Assembly (NCBI GenBank): GCA_003427395.1 | Contig: BFEA01000410.1 | Coordinates: 1,301,195-1,365,194, forward strand | Length of the DNA: 64,000 nt | Reading direction: 5' to 3' | DNA from: Chara braunii | Taxonomy: Eukaryota > Streptophyta > Charophyceae > Charales > Characeae | In this document: in pieces, positions 55,471 to 64,000 of the stretch | How positions within the stretch are numbered: position 1 is the first letter of the stretch | Layout of the letters: each line of letters begins with the position of its first letter | Notes under the pieces: generated by a model | Databases searched by the model: none | What the model was told of the DNA's origin: nothing | Seen by the model: the letters and a program-made list of their open reading frames with translations, nothing else | Position numbers and translations under genes: made by a program

Positions 55471-55784
55471 TCCTGTATTTTTAGATAAATATCATAGGTT
55501 AGTTAGAAAGGTAGGATCATTTCTTAATCACTCAAGCATGGCTTCGGTACTGACCTGTGCTGCATTGCAGGTCATCTTTATTCAGATTGATTCAAGACTT
55601 GGTTAGTTCAAGCTGATTCTACAAAGATCAACTTCTGTTATCTTTTGATAATAGATCGGTTTCCGGCTCAACTCTAATCCACTCTTGCTACTCAACCTAA
55701 AGACTTTAGCCTGTGTTTTGTGTTGTTTTGTTCTATTTTTATCCGAACTTCAATTGGATGGTCATTTAATAAACTCTTAGCATG

Positions 55785-56000
55785 TGGTTCAGTAGCTCGG
55801 CAGGGATACGCCCACCTAAGGGATGGTGACAACTCCCGCAGGTGGAGGTAGAGGTGTCTCGCGTGACTCTGTCCTGTCGTAGGGACTCGCGAGAGGTACG
55901 GCTGGCGCACTTGGCCGGAGCGGCAGAACGCTCTTCGCGATAAGTCCTGCACAATCCTGCGTAACGCGGCCGGCAGGGTCCCCCGTGTGAGACCGATGCG
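55785..56000 (+). other. Family-1 terminal module in copy E
   Basis: Outer CCACCT (55812-55817) faces AGGTGG (55840-55845), and inner GGGA (55820-55823) faces TCCC (55834-55837), with loop TGGTGACAAC. The module ends GACCGATGCGCTCAACAGCG. The terminal hairpin is reduced to GTC/GAC. Confidence 0.7.
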
Positions 56001-56066
56001 CTCAACAGCGTGGTGTACTCAAATTTCAAGTCAAAACTTTTTTTTTTGTCACTTGCAAAAACCAGA

Positions 56067-56092
56067 GCGAAATCCTTTGTAAGGGTATTCGC
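56067..56092 (-). other. AATACCCTT hairpin, third locus
   Basis: GCGAA (56067-56071) pairs with TTCGC (56088-56092) around an imperfect ATCCTTTGTAAGGGTA centre. On the minus strand it aligns with 47984-48020, including the GCAAGTGAC that follows. Confidence 0.65.
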
Positions 56093-57130
56093 ACCGTCAG
56101 CTTACCAGAGCATATTAAGATCCAATCCGATTGGCCGAGTGACTATGGTTCGACGGTTTTATCGATCAGTGTCAGACATGACTTATATGTTACCAGAAGT
56201 TTAACATGGATCTCCTTCGTCCTGACATCGGACACTGGTATACCGACTGCGTACTACAACATAAAGTTCGAGCAGTTATAAGACTCCCAATAGTCCTCTC
56301 CCTTTTGTTTTAGACAACGTGTGTTCATCGTTTAGTGTCTTGTTCAGTCATCGTCCCGCGTACGGGATCATAACTTAGGACACGGACCCTAACCGATACC
56401 TTTATAAAACATTATCGCGTTTTTCACAAAATATCAATAAAAATATAAATTATAATAACAAATCTCTCTTATAGTCTAGTACAGAAGGATCATGTCTTCA
56501 TCTTGACCCACTATGGTCTAATTATTCGATCCAGATCTACGGTCCGCCGCATTGTTATTTAGCGACGGTGCCCTCATTAGTTTTCCAATGATAGACAACG
56601 TTTCCTGATAAAACTTCTATCAAGACTAAAAAAAAAACGACAGATTCGACTTTTATCCCTCCAACATCCCGAGGGAGAAACTCTCTGAGGCGGTTAAATT
56701 GTCAAACCTTACCCTTTGGTGAAACGTGGGTCCTCCTAGTGATGCTAAAAAACTACTCTTTAGCTGAGCATCATCGCGCATGTCTTAAAATTAGCATCAT
56801 AGTGGTCGAACGATGTGTCGCAATAAATTAAGGCCTACTGCGGCACTACGCAGAGGTCTGCTCGACTCAAACGCATTTACCATCTCTCTATGGAACAACA
56901 TAGAGGGCATAGTGTCCTTTCCAAAAAAACAAAATTCACCGTTAGATCCACAGGGTCGTGCTCTCCCACTTAATCAGAGTACAGTAGACCACACATCTTA
57001 AATATTATTTCTAAAACATTTCATCATATTTGTGACATTCCAAAATTTCACCAATAAATAACCTTTTTTTTTTCCCTTCTCGTCAGACTTTATCATTAAG
57101 ACTGTTTTTCATGCCATTTTCAATGTTTTA
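56093..57130. other. Noncoding spacer, no gene seen
   Basis: No repeat, RNA gene or protein-like frame was recognised in this AT-leaning stretch. Confidence 0.5.
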
Positions 57131-57131
57131 G

Positions 57132-57300
57132 CTACTTTCCACTTGAAGGAGAGTCGACCATATAATTATTTTAGCCACCCTCCGTCTTGAAAACATCTTC
57201 TACGTGAAGATGAGTCCAAAGGAAATATTAACTACCTTCCACTTGAAGGGGCGTTAACCATAAAACCACGTAACCAAATCCCACTCGGAGGGGAGTCAAC
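57132..57300. repeat. Array of CACTT-loop hairpins with changing stems
   Basis: Four units are visible, most followed by GAGTCRACCATA or a variant. Stems and loops: CTTTCC with GAAGGA around CACTT (57136-57151, imperfect); CATCTTC/GAAGATG around TACGT (57194-57212, perfect 7 bp); CCTTC/GAAGG around CACTT (57235-57249, perfect); TCC/GGA around CACTC (about 57279-57289). The stems differ while a 5-base loop keeps its form. Confidence 0.65.
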
Positions 57301-59201
57301 CATAGTAAACCCTCATCATTGAGAAACCAACTTATGGGTCCTCCTCACAACTCAACTAAAAAAAATAACATTCGGCATGAACAAGCTTTGAGTCTAAAAA
57401 AACTCATAAATCCTTTGAGATTTTCACACCATTTCACCAAAACGAACTGCACTTCCCCTTCTTATACTTGAGTCTCCTGTCTCTTTGTACGACAGACTGT
57501 GCAAGTCTATAAAATAGTAAACAATTTGCACATTTCACATTTATAAAACACACGAAATGCATCATGTGCATCTCTCACACAAAAATCATCATACATCTGA
57601 ATAAGTCCACACATGTGAGAGTGACTGTGATAACCATACAAAAAAGGATAGTCCCAAACCTTCAATATACTCAGAGTGGGGATATCCCGACTAAAAAAAA
57701 AAAATAACAACGCAGTCTCAAGTCACATATATGCGTTAAGAGTTAAACAATCTCAATCCGAAATGGAATCAGGTAGTCACAATATCATAAGGTGTCAGAC
57801 AAATGTTATGGCCTCAATGACCAAAGTCAACAAAAATAGTCACAATCAAATCACACCCCTCAACTAAGAAGAAACACAGTAAACACAAAATGTATCCAAG
57901 TATTCAACAAGTAAAACAAAGCACAACAGACCTCAATCAATCAAATGCTTAAGGCGACCTCGAGTCAAAATGTTGTGCATATCACTCTCCCATATCACAA
58001 CACGGCCTAAGAGGAAAACTCTCACACTGACCCACGAGGTCATAATATCACCAAAGTGTTAACCCACCAATTTTAATGTATCTTATATATATAGACGTAT
58101 GGGCGGGTACACCCTCATCTCTCGGGGTGGTATGATTAAAAATAATCATTATTATCAAAATACAATCACGTCGCCTCAAATCTCAGAACGACATTTTCAA
58201 AAGAATGTACATGTCTAAAGGGGACAGGTGTCACAATCAGAGTCAGGCCAGTGCTCCTAATAAGATCACATCCTTAACATGATCACTCAATGCACTCAAG
58301 TCTACACTCTAAGCCATACCCTCATCCGACTCTTACCCTCAGCGACCCACACTCATGCGAGGCTCACGCTTATACCATAATCACGCTCTAGCCACTCTAC
58401 CCTCTAACCTGGAATAAACATCAGGATCGGAAAAGGCAGATTCCTAAGTAAACCTATAAACTCTCATTATCCAACATAAACACACACACCGTAGAATATA
58501 TATCTACTCTATCTCGCACAATGTACAACTAAGATCCTATCAACCAACATGGAGTTGGGGTCACACAAACAGTCTGCTCGCTATCTCAACCTCTATGTCA
58601 GCGTATATACAATTGAACTTATTAAAAACAAACCCAAATCGCTTAAAACAAACCCTCTGACTGGAACTCCCTAAACATAAAGATCAGGGTCAATCGATCC
58701 CCGTACTGCAATATGCTTACTAACTATGTCATTTTATCACCTCTACGATCACCTATCGCCTCATCCACTCCTTTCCATAGCCTTGGTTACTCTGCTTACC
58801 CTGATTACCACCACGACCACTGTCATTACGTTCCTTTTCACTCTGACTTCCACTTATGGTTTCGCCGGCGCCCATCGCGACCTCCACTGCCTCGCCTGCC
58901 GCTTCCACTGAGTGCTACGACTACCATTACTGCGGTCTCCTCTAATGTCTTGCTCTCGGCCTCCTCCACTGACCTCGCTGCCTTATGATAGTTGTTGTGC
59001 CAGTGGATGGGGCGACCCCACACATTGGGCTTGATTTGCTGGAGGTCCAGGAAACATTATGCTCATCAGCGGGTCGACGCGAGGTCCATATTAGCTCATG
59101 GGGCCCTGACCGCATAGAGTTCAAGGCACACACATCGATCATGGCCCCATTAGATTGCATAATGGCCACCACCTATATAGTACTTGCTCAACCGGAGGGG
59201 G
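57301..59201. other. Noncoding DNA, no gene seen
   Basis: It is AT- and AC-rich. From about 58700 the composition changes, and the minus strand yields short Ser/Arg/Glu-rich frames that may be further decayed parts of the frame at 59202-59918. No firm feature was found. Confidence 0.5.
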
Positions 59202-59918
59202 TTAAATTGGTAACAATCTGCTTCCTAGCCCTTTCGGAGCAGTAGTCACTTGTCGTGAACACTGCCCCTTTCCAGTACCTTGACCTTCCTGGGCCAGGTT
59301 TCTCGCCTTTCGCCGAGCCTTTGTCAGTTTAGAAGGTTTATGCTCCTCCTTTACCTCATCCATTTTCTTCTCTTTTTCTTCGTCATGAACGCCAGTCTGA
59401 CTTTTGTGAGCCTTCGTGTGATGGAGAGAATCTCGATCATCATTATTTATCTTGTTTCCACTCTGACCAGTCGGCTCGTTTGGCGTTCCTTCATAAACTT
59501 TCCGCTTGCCTCTCCTGGCTTCCTCCAGTCACGCCATCCTTTCTTCAAATATCCCCACTTGGTTCTGTATGCCACTAAATTCCCTTTGCGCCGACGCGTT
59601 ACAAGCTGCTTGCGTAGGGGTTCCACAACACTGGGCCTTCATTCCATCTTCCAAAAATCTCGACCTTAAAGAGCTTTCCATTCTGCCCCAGGTTTGCGAC
59701 TTCAACATGAGGATATACTCCCTCACAGGGCAAGGGAATGGATAAGAGAAACGGATCCTATGGAGGTAAAAACGACAAGACCACACCCTTGTCATTTTCG
59801 ACAATGAGACCATATAAAGGTGGCCCCTCGAAGGAAGCGAGGGACATGTAAGTGAGGGGGAGGAATTAGGAAATGGTGATGTCACCGCCGCAGTTGTCTG
59901 CAAGGGTGGCAACAACAA
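59202..59918 (-). pseudogene. Degraded Lys/Glu-rich frame, antisense to the chromovirus
   Basis: A minus-strand frame of about 238 codons is interrupted by TGA at 59529-59531 and ends at TAA (59202-59204). The downstream part is strongly protein-like and charged, with LEEARGKRKVYEGTPNEPTG followed by EEKEKKMDEVKEEHKPSKLT and a Gln/Gly-rich tail. Its composition resembles the coiled-coil region of the 14009 frame, suggesting the front part of a Gag- or ORF1-like protein. I cannot name the family. It faces the Ty3-type remnant that starts at about 59943, so it is probably a separate inserted fragment. Confidence 0.4.
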
Positions 59919-59942
59919 CGTAAATGGAAATGGATATAGGAG

Positions 59943-60125
59943 GAGGCCGCGTTCCTTTGTAGCTCATCCTGGCATGGTGATGGGAGGCCATGGGAGAAAA
60001 TGGGCATTTCCCAGGACAAATGGCAGGAGATGATGGATAACCATCAGTGCCTGAAGTGCGGCACTGCAGGGCATATTATAGCATGGTGCCCTCTGATTCG
60101 TAACCCAACAGGGAGCACCCAGTAG
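59943..60125 (+). pseudogene. gag: Gag C-terminal part with CCHC zinc knuckle
   Basis: The frame is open from at least 59943 to TAG at 60123-60125. The knuckle C-X2-C-X4-H-X4-C lies at 60048-60089 (QCLKCGTAGHIIAWCP). It would bind the element's RNA. The upstream capsid part is not recognisable. Protease follows in the same frame after further stops. Confidence 0.7.
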
Positions 60126-60326
60126 GAATACCATCTGCTCCTACTGAGCAGATCACCGGCGCCAGAAACCCCAGAAACCCCTTTCCACCCTCCAACTTCT
60201 ATGGCAGAGGATGCCTCTTCCTTGGCCCCTCACTCAAATCGTCGTGGACCTTTGATGTGTAGAGTTCCTTTGAGTGAGACCCTTGATGAGCTTGGCACTG
60301 AGCTCATTAACCTATGAACCTCATGA

Positions 60327-60590
60327 GCTAAGAAGGCAAAGTCTAAGGGTGAGTTGATGCTTGTAGATATAGAGATTGCAAGGATACATGCGGGTGCTTT
60401 GTTAGACCCGGGATCGACTAGATCCTACATATCCGAAGGCGCTGTAAAAAAAATGCACTTGGGTATGCGAGTGAAGAAGTTAGCAAAACCTATTGTACCT
60501 GTATTAGCGGATCAGAGTACCATCACAATTTCCCACTACGTGGACAACGTGAAGTGTTACTTAAAGACCGATGAAGATAAACTTGATTGA
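60327..60590 (+). pseudogene. pro: Retropepsin (aspartic protease) domain
   Basis: The frame after a TGA at 60324 holds ALLDPGSTRSYIS, the D-T/S-G active-site motif of retropepsins with Pro in the middle position, preceded by a short strand (ELMLVDIEIARIHAGAL). The stop is at 60588-60590. This domain cleaves Gag-Pol in active elements. The Pro substitution is a likely defect or a lineage variant. Confidence 0.75.
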
Positions 60591-60783
60591 AAAAAATATG
60601 CCATTTGATTTGAACTTGGAAATGGATTGGCATGAGGAAGTAGACCCTGAGGTCAAATATAGAGAGAAACTGTGAAAATTAAGAATGAAAATAATGAATT
60701 GAAATCAATCAAATTGTATCACAAATAACGTTTGGACTCTACATTGTCTTTCTGTTGCATGAGTCTGCCTGCATTTCGATCGA

Positions 60784-61320
60784 ATGGTTGTGAAGAAGAA
60801 GTTGGCACAAGAGGTGATGATGGGATTAGTCAAGATTGTCGGTAATCTTCCTCCTCCTACCCTCCTTCCATTGAAAAACTACTTGATAAATACAAGGCCT
60901 TGCAAAATGATGGCATCCTGGTCCTCAGCAAGACATTGGAAGACCATGGAAAACATCCACGTTTGGTCCTACGAAAACCGAGAGAAGGAAACTTCGATCT
61001 AAATCCTACGAAGTCTGAATTCGCAAAGTTTGAAGTTTTATACCTAAGAGATATTGTGAATGAAGATGGGTTGACACCAGAGGAAAAAAATATTGCTGCT
61101 ATAAGAGAATGGCCTAAGCCAAAAACTTTAATTGACTTATGCTCCTTTCTTGGACTGACCAACTATTATAGTAAGTTCATTATGAACCTCTCCTCCATAG
61201 CTACCCTAATAAGGCGACTCATAAGAAAGAAATCATTTGGCTTTGGGATAAAGACTGTGAGTCCGCATTTAGAAAGTTAAAATATGCGCTAACTTACTAA
61301 CCTGTTCTGAAAATTGCAAA
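60784..61320 (+). pseudogene. pol: Reverse transcriptase remnant lacking the catalytic core
   Basis: A linker that normally precedes the reverse transcriptase (IEKLLDKYKAL, 60867-60902 region) is joined directly to the part that follows the YXDD box (ILVLSK, then the thumb and connection with GLTPEEKNIAAIREWPKPKT and FLGLTNYY). Roughly the fingers and palm are missing, so the enzyme cannot have worked. A frameshift separates 60784-60866 from the rest. The tail continues towards the RNase H domain with further stops around 61280-61300. Confidence 0.75.
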
Positions 61321-61340
61321 CCCATCCTTGCCTTTTTGTT

Positions 61341-61738
61341 GTGACCACTGACGCAAGTCAGTATTGGATTGGGGTATTGCAGCAAAATGATGGGAAGGGT
61401 TATCGACCAATTTTGAGTTTATGTCATGTCGACTACCTTCAGACAAGATAGCAAACTTACCCTATGAGAGAGAATTGTTTGCACTATTGCATGCTCTATT
61501 GACCTGGAAGAACTACCTCCTAGGTAGACACTTCCATGTTTATTCAGACCACAAGACTTTGAAGTGGCTTAAGACGCAACCTCGTCTTACTGACAAGCTT
61601 GTCAGATGGTCGGCTATCATTAATACTTATGATTTTGAGTTGAATAGCATAAAGGGTAGGTACAATGTGGTAGCTGACGCTCTCTCACGCAGAGACTTCT
61701 TTGGAACAATTGTCACCTACTTAGACATTGAAAACTGA
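61341..61738 (+). pseudogene. pol: Ty3-type RNase H domain
   Basis: The first Asp sits in VTTDASQYWIG (codon 61350) in one frame. After a frameshift near 61415 the rest is open to 61738, with Glu in YERELFALLHAL, Asp in YSDHKTLKWL and Asp in VVADALSRR. All four catalytic acidic residues are recognisable across the two frames. RNase H degrades the RNA strand during reverse transcription. Confidence 0.8.
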
Positions 61739-61802
61739 CTAAACCTGGCAACCTATTATAGATAATCTGAAATCTAATCCTGAGCGATTCCCTGACTACC
61801 GA

Positions 61803-62633
61803 ATGGCAAACATAATATTCTTCTTCATTGATGAAAATGAACAAAGAATTTGTGTTCCCCATAATGAACCTACAAAGAGTCTAATTCTTGGTGAGTGTCA
61901 TGACACAAAGGGACACTTCGGGTTAAAAAAAACTTTTGCCAATGTCCGAGAACACTTTGTTTGGCGAGGAATGAAAAATGGCACATTAACGTATGTGAGA
62001 ACTTGCTTTGTGCGCCAACGCAACAAGCCATCCCACGAGAATCCATTGGGACAATTGAGACCACTACCAATCCCTGAAAGATCAGGTGAGTTCATTTCCA
62101 TCGACTTCATGAGCCTACTTAAGGGTCGAAATGGAAATAGTCAGGTCATGGTAACTGTGGACCGATTCTCCAAGTACTCAATGTTTATACCCTTGCCCGC
62201 TGAAGTAAGAACAAAACTTGTCATTCAAAAGTTTCAGATGCGATGGGTTTCTGAGTATAGATTCCTTACAACCATTGTGTCTGATAAAGATGCGAGATTC
62301 ACTTAGGAGCAATGTCAAACATTGATGGAAGTCTATGGCACCAGGTTGACTATGTCATCAGGACGACATCCTGAGACCAATGGTGAAAATGAACAAATGA
62401 GCAAGTTGTGTCAACAACTCGTACGTATGTATATGCGTCCTAGCCAATTTGATTGGGATGATAATCTACCCCAAGATTGCAAGTGCATACAACAACAGTG
62501 TACATACTTTTACAGGGGGAACACTCAATTCACTGCACAAATATTGGCAACCTCTGAGACCAATCGACTCTCTAACGAGAGCGCAAATCCAAAGGTTGTT
62601 CCCAGGAACCTGAGAATTTGTAGTTCTGTATGA
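61803..62633 (+). pseudogene. pol: Integrase (zinc-binding and D,D-35-E domains)
   Basis: One frame contains the N-terminal zinc motif, with two His in CHDTKGHFG. The C-X2-C pair reads TCFVRQR, so the last Cys is replaced by Arg. The core has Asp in ISIDFM and Asp in IVSDKDARF. An in-frame TAG (62304-62306) follows, and the catalytic Glu in NGENEQMSK comes exactly 35 codons after the second Asp if the stop is counted. Further frameshifts follow after 62520. Confidence 0.8.
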
Positions 62634-62829
62634 GCAAGACATTGACAAGGTGAAAGAGAACATAAGAAAATCCCAACAACAAATGATTGAACCGGCAAAT
62701 AAACACCGAAGGCCTGCGCAGTTCAAAGACGGAGACATGGTATGGGTTAAATCCAATTAATTATCACTTAAAGAAAACGTCTCGCAAAAATTGCTACCTT
62801 TCTATTACGAACCCTAGGAGGTTCTCAAA

Positions 62830-63171
62830 GTGATAGGCGATACCGGTGGACCTTCCTACCGCATTGATACACCCCCTCATCTAAGGACTTACCCAGTCCT
62901 CCATGCCTCTAAGTTGGTACCCTACACTGAAGGACATGAATTTTCAAGTAGAATGTCTTCATTTCCTCCTTTAATCAATGGTGGATACCAGGTAGAGAGA
63001 ATAATTGAACACAGGTTCTTCTCCACATGTGGTAGAGGAAGACCTCAGAAGCAATACGAGGTAAATTTTCCAAACCAACCGTCGTCTGAAGCTCGCTGGT
63101 TTAGTAGAAGAGAACTCTTACCTACCACTCCTGATATCACCTCTTCATACGAGAGAGGTTTAAGAATTTAA
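62830..63171 (+). pseudogene. pol: Integrase C-terminal region with chromodomain
   Basis: A frame of 113 codons starts with the GPSYRIDTPPHLRTYPVLHA segment typical of Ty3-type integrase tails, followed at about 62983-63120 by GGYQVERIIEHR and then YEVNF and EARWFSRREL, a chromodomain pattern in which aromatic residues bind methylated histone tails. This steers integration to heterochromatin in related elements. Confidence 0.75.
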
Positions 63172-63781
63172 GCCTGAAATCATTGAATTTCTGCAGTGGA
63201 ACTCGAAATCAGGCAGGATTGAATATTGTAACTCGTGTGCCAAAATTGAGCCGCTGGGATCTGACCGTGCCCTCAGAACAACGGTCAGGCCTTGAAAAAG
63301 GTCAAACAGGCCCTAGGAAGAGGTCCAGACTGACAATTGACCGAAATGTCAACAGTCAATTCTTGGACCCTGACCCAAATCCGAGAAGTCAAAGTCAACA
63401 CATAAGATTTCTTGGCCGTCGATCTGGAATAATCTAACAGTGGTTTGCATGTTCCGGAAGATTCAGGCCTCAAGGAGTCCAGACCCAAACTGGGACAAAT
63501 TGCATCTGAGCCATCAACATTCAAACGATCTGGGGACTCACATAGACAGAAGCTGACCCCGGACAACGCAGAGTCAACACTACACAGAGTTGACCTCGCC
63601 ACTGCTTGGACATTCAGTCTTGCGAGTTGCTTGTGGCTTCGATGCGGCACGTGAGACTTGAGAGGTGGACGCTGGCGCCAGTCTGTTTCGTGGGCGCTAG
63701 CCAGATGCTGTGCTATGAGGAGAGAGGAGAAGGCAACCATTGTTGCCGCCATAGGAGACATCACTCGTGCGAGCGCGCGCG

Positions 63782-63836
<55 letters not shown>

Positions 63837-64000
63837 ACTTGCGATTTGGACAATACGTGCGAGGCTTTACTCTCACATAATACACATCCTGCCCATGGCA
63901 TGCGGCAACAACAAGTCGCGATCACCCTTCTGCCTCTCTGCTCAGGTAATCTTTCCAACCATCATCTAGGTATTTATACCGTACGCCTCCAGTTCTTCCC
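63172..64000. other. 3' flank of the chromovirus with (GC)n(GA)n microsatellite
   Basis: No gene was seen. A (GC)n run (63773-63797) passes into a (GA)n run (63797-63834). Nothing matched sequence 5' of the element, so no long terminal repeat could be assigned. Confidence 0.6.

Larger units (their letters stand above)
53069..56010 (+). repeat. Family-1 structured noncoding element, copy E
   Basis: The 5' block (53069-53331) has GGGGCCCTCAGGCGCATCAA, GAGGTTACGAGAGGAAGGCG and CCACCGATTGCGGGAGCTCT. It is followed by the TAAG-loop array (53540-54780), GAAGCGCTG array (55149-55470), the CTGTTATC hairpin (about 55635-55654, loop TTTT) and the terminal module (55785-56000). The internal block and linker found in A, B and D are missing, so the terminal module directly follows GGATGGTCATTTAA (55757). 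No protein is encoded. Confidence 0.75.
59943..63171 (+). mobile_element. Degraded Ty3/gypsy chromovirus
   Basis: In order on the plus strand: CCHC zinc knuckle, retropepsin, the end of a reverse transcriptase, RNase H, integrase and an integrase-linked chromodomain. This order and the chromodomain define a Ty3/gypsy chromovirus (Metaviridae), a group abundant in green plants. Several frameshifts and stops and loss of the reverse-transcriptase core make it inactive. Long terminal repeats were not found: I saw no matching direct repeats between 57000-59900 and 63172-64000. It has no evident link to the family-1 repeats. Confidence 0.85.

Noticed and set aside
57900-64000. Long terminal repeats of the chromovirus
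   Set aside because: No matching direct repeats could be found by eye on both sides; the element may be truncated.

Overview
This is a repeat-saturated, gene-poor eukaryotic nuclear window with three long N gaps, several single Ns and many microsatellites. Protein-coding remnants are all from mobile elements or are unrecognised fragments; I see no intact host gene, rRNA or tRNA. A green-lineage host is likely because of the Ty3/gypsy chromovirus remnant and the style of the CCHC/coiled-coil open frame. My best guess is a charophyte alga such as Chara, but this rests on general impression and is not proven by the sequence.

Layout. 1-3480: 3' part of a long noncoding element, here called family 1 (copy A). 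3962-4196: gap. 4197-5370: nested-hairpin noncoding DNA. 5371-9700: a second long noncoding family (family 2, copy 1) ending in a tandem pair of terminal modules. 9701-13470: AT-rich and low-information DNA with one coding fragment at 11604-11912. 13470-16321: a repeat, then a reading frame with a CCHC zinc knuckle, a charged coiled coil and a GIY-YIG nuclease domain, broken only by in-frame stops. 17484-21300: family-1 copy B (+), meeting copy C (-, 21301-24170) tail to tail. 24908-26324 and 40705-42162: short inverted-repeat transposons inserted in TA microsatellites. 28001-28547: 272-bp tandem repeats. 30112-33380: inverted copy of the 13.5 kb repeat, then G-rich hairpin-bearing DNA (family 3). 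33960-37950: family-2 copy 2, meeting family-1 copy D (-, 38040-43830). 45885-46916: two 516-bp tandem units. 47984-51640: family 3 again. 53069-56010: family-1 copy E (+). 59202-59918: antisense degraded frame. 59943-63171: degraded chromovirus.

The main signal is in the noncoding repeats. Family-1 copies share a fixed module order: a 5' block; a tandem array of hairpins whose TAAG loop is constant while the stems differ from unit to unit yet stay complementary; a second array around GAAGCGCTG; a CTGTTATC hairpin; a terminal module with a GGTGACAAC loop on changing but paired stems; and a 3' terminal hairpin. Complementary change around constant loops at many loci is the expected mark of a conserved folded RNA, or of folded single-stranded DNA. 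Similar constant-loop, changing-stem hairpins appear outside family 1 (30411, 47984, 56067 and 57132). No known RNA family was recognised. The GIY-YIG frame lies immediately 5' of copy B, which invites but does not prove a link between a nuclease-bearing retroelement and the structured repeats.
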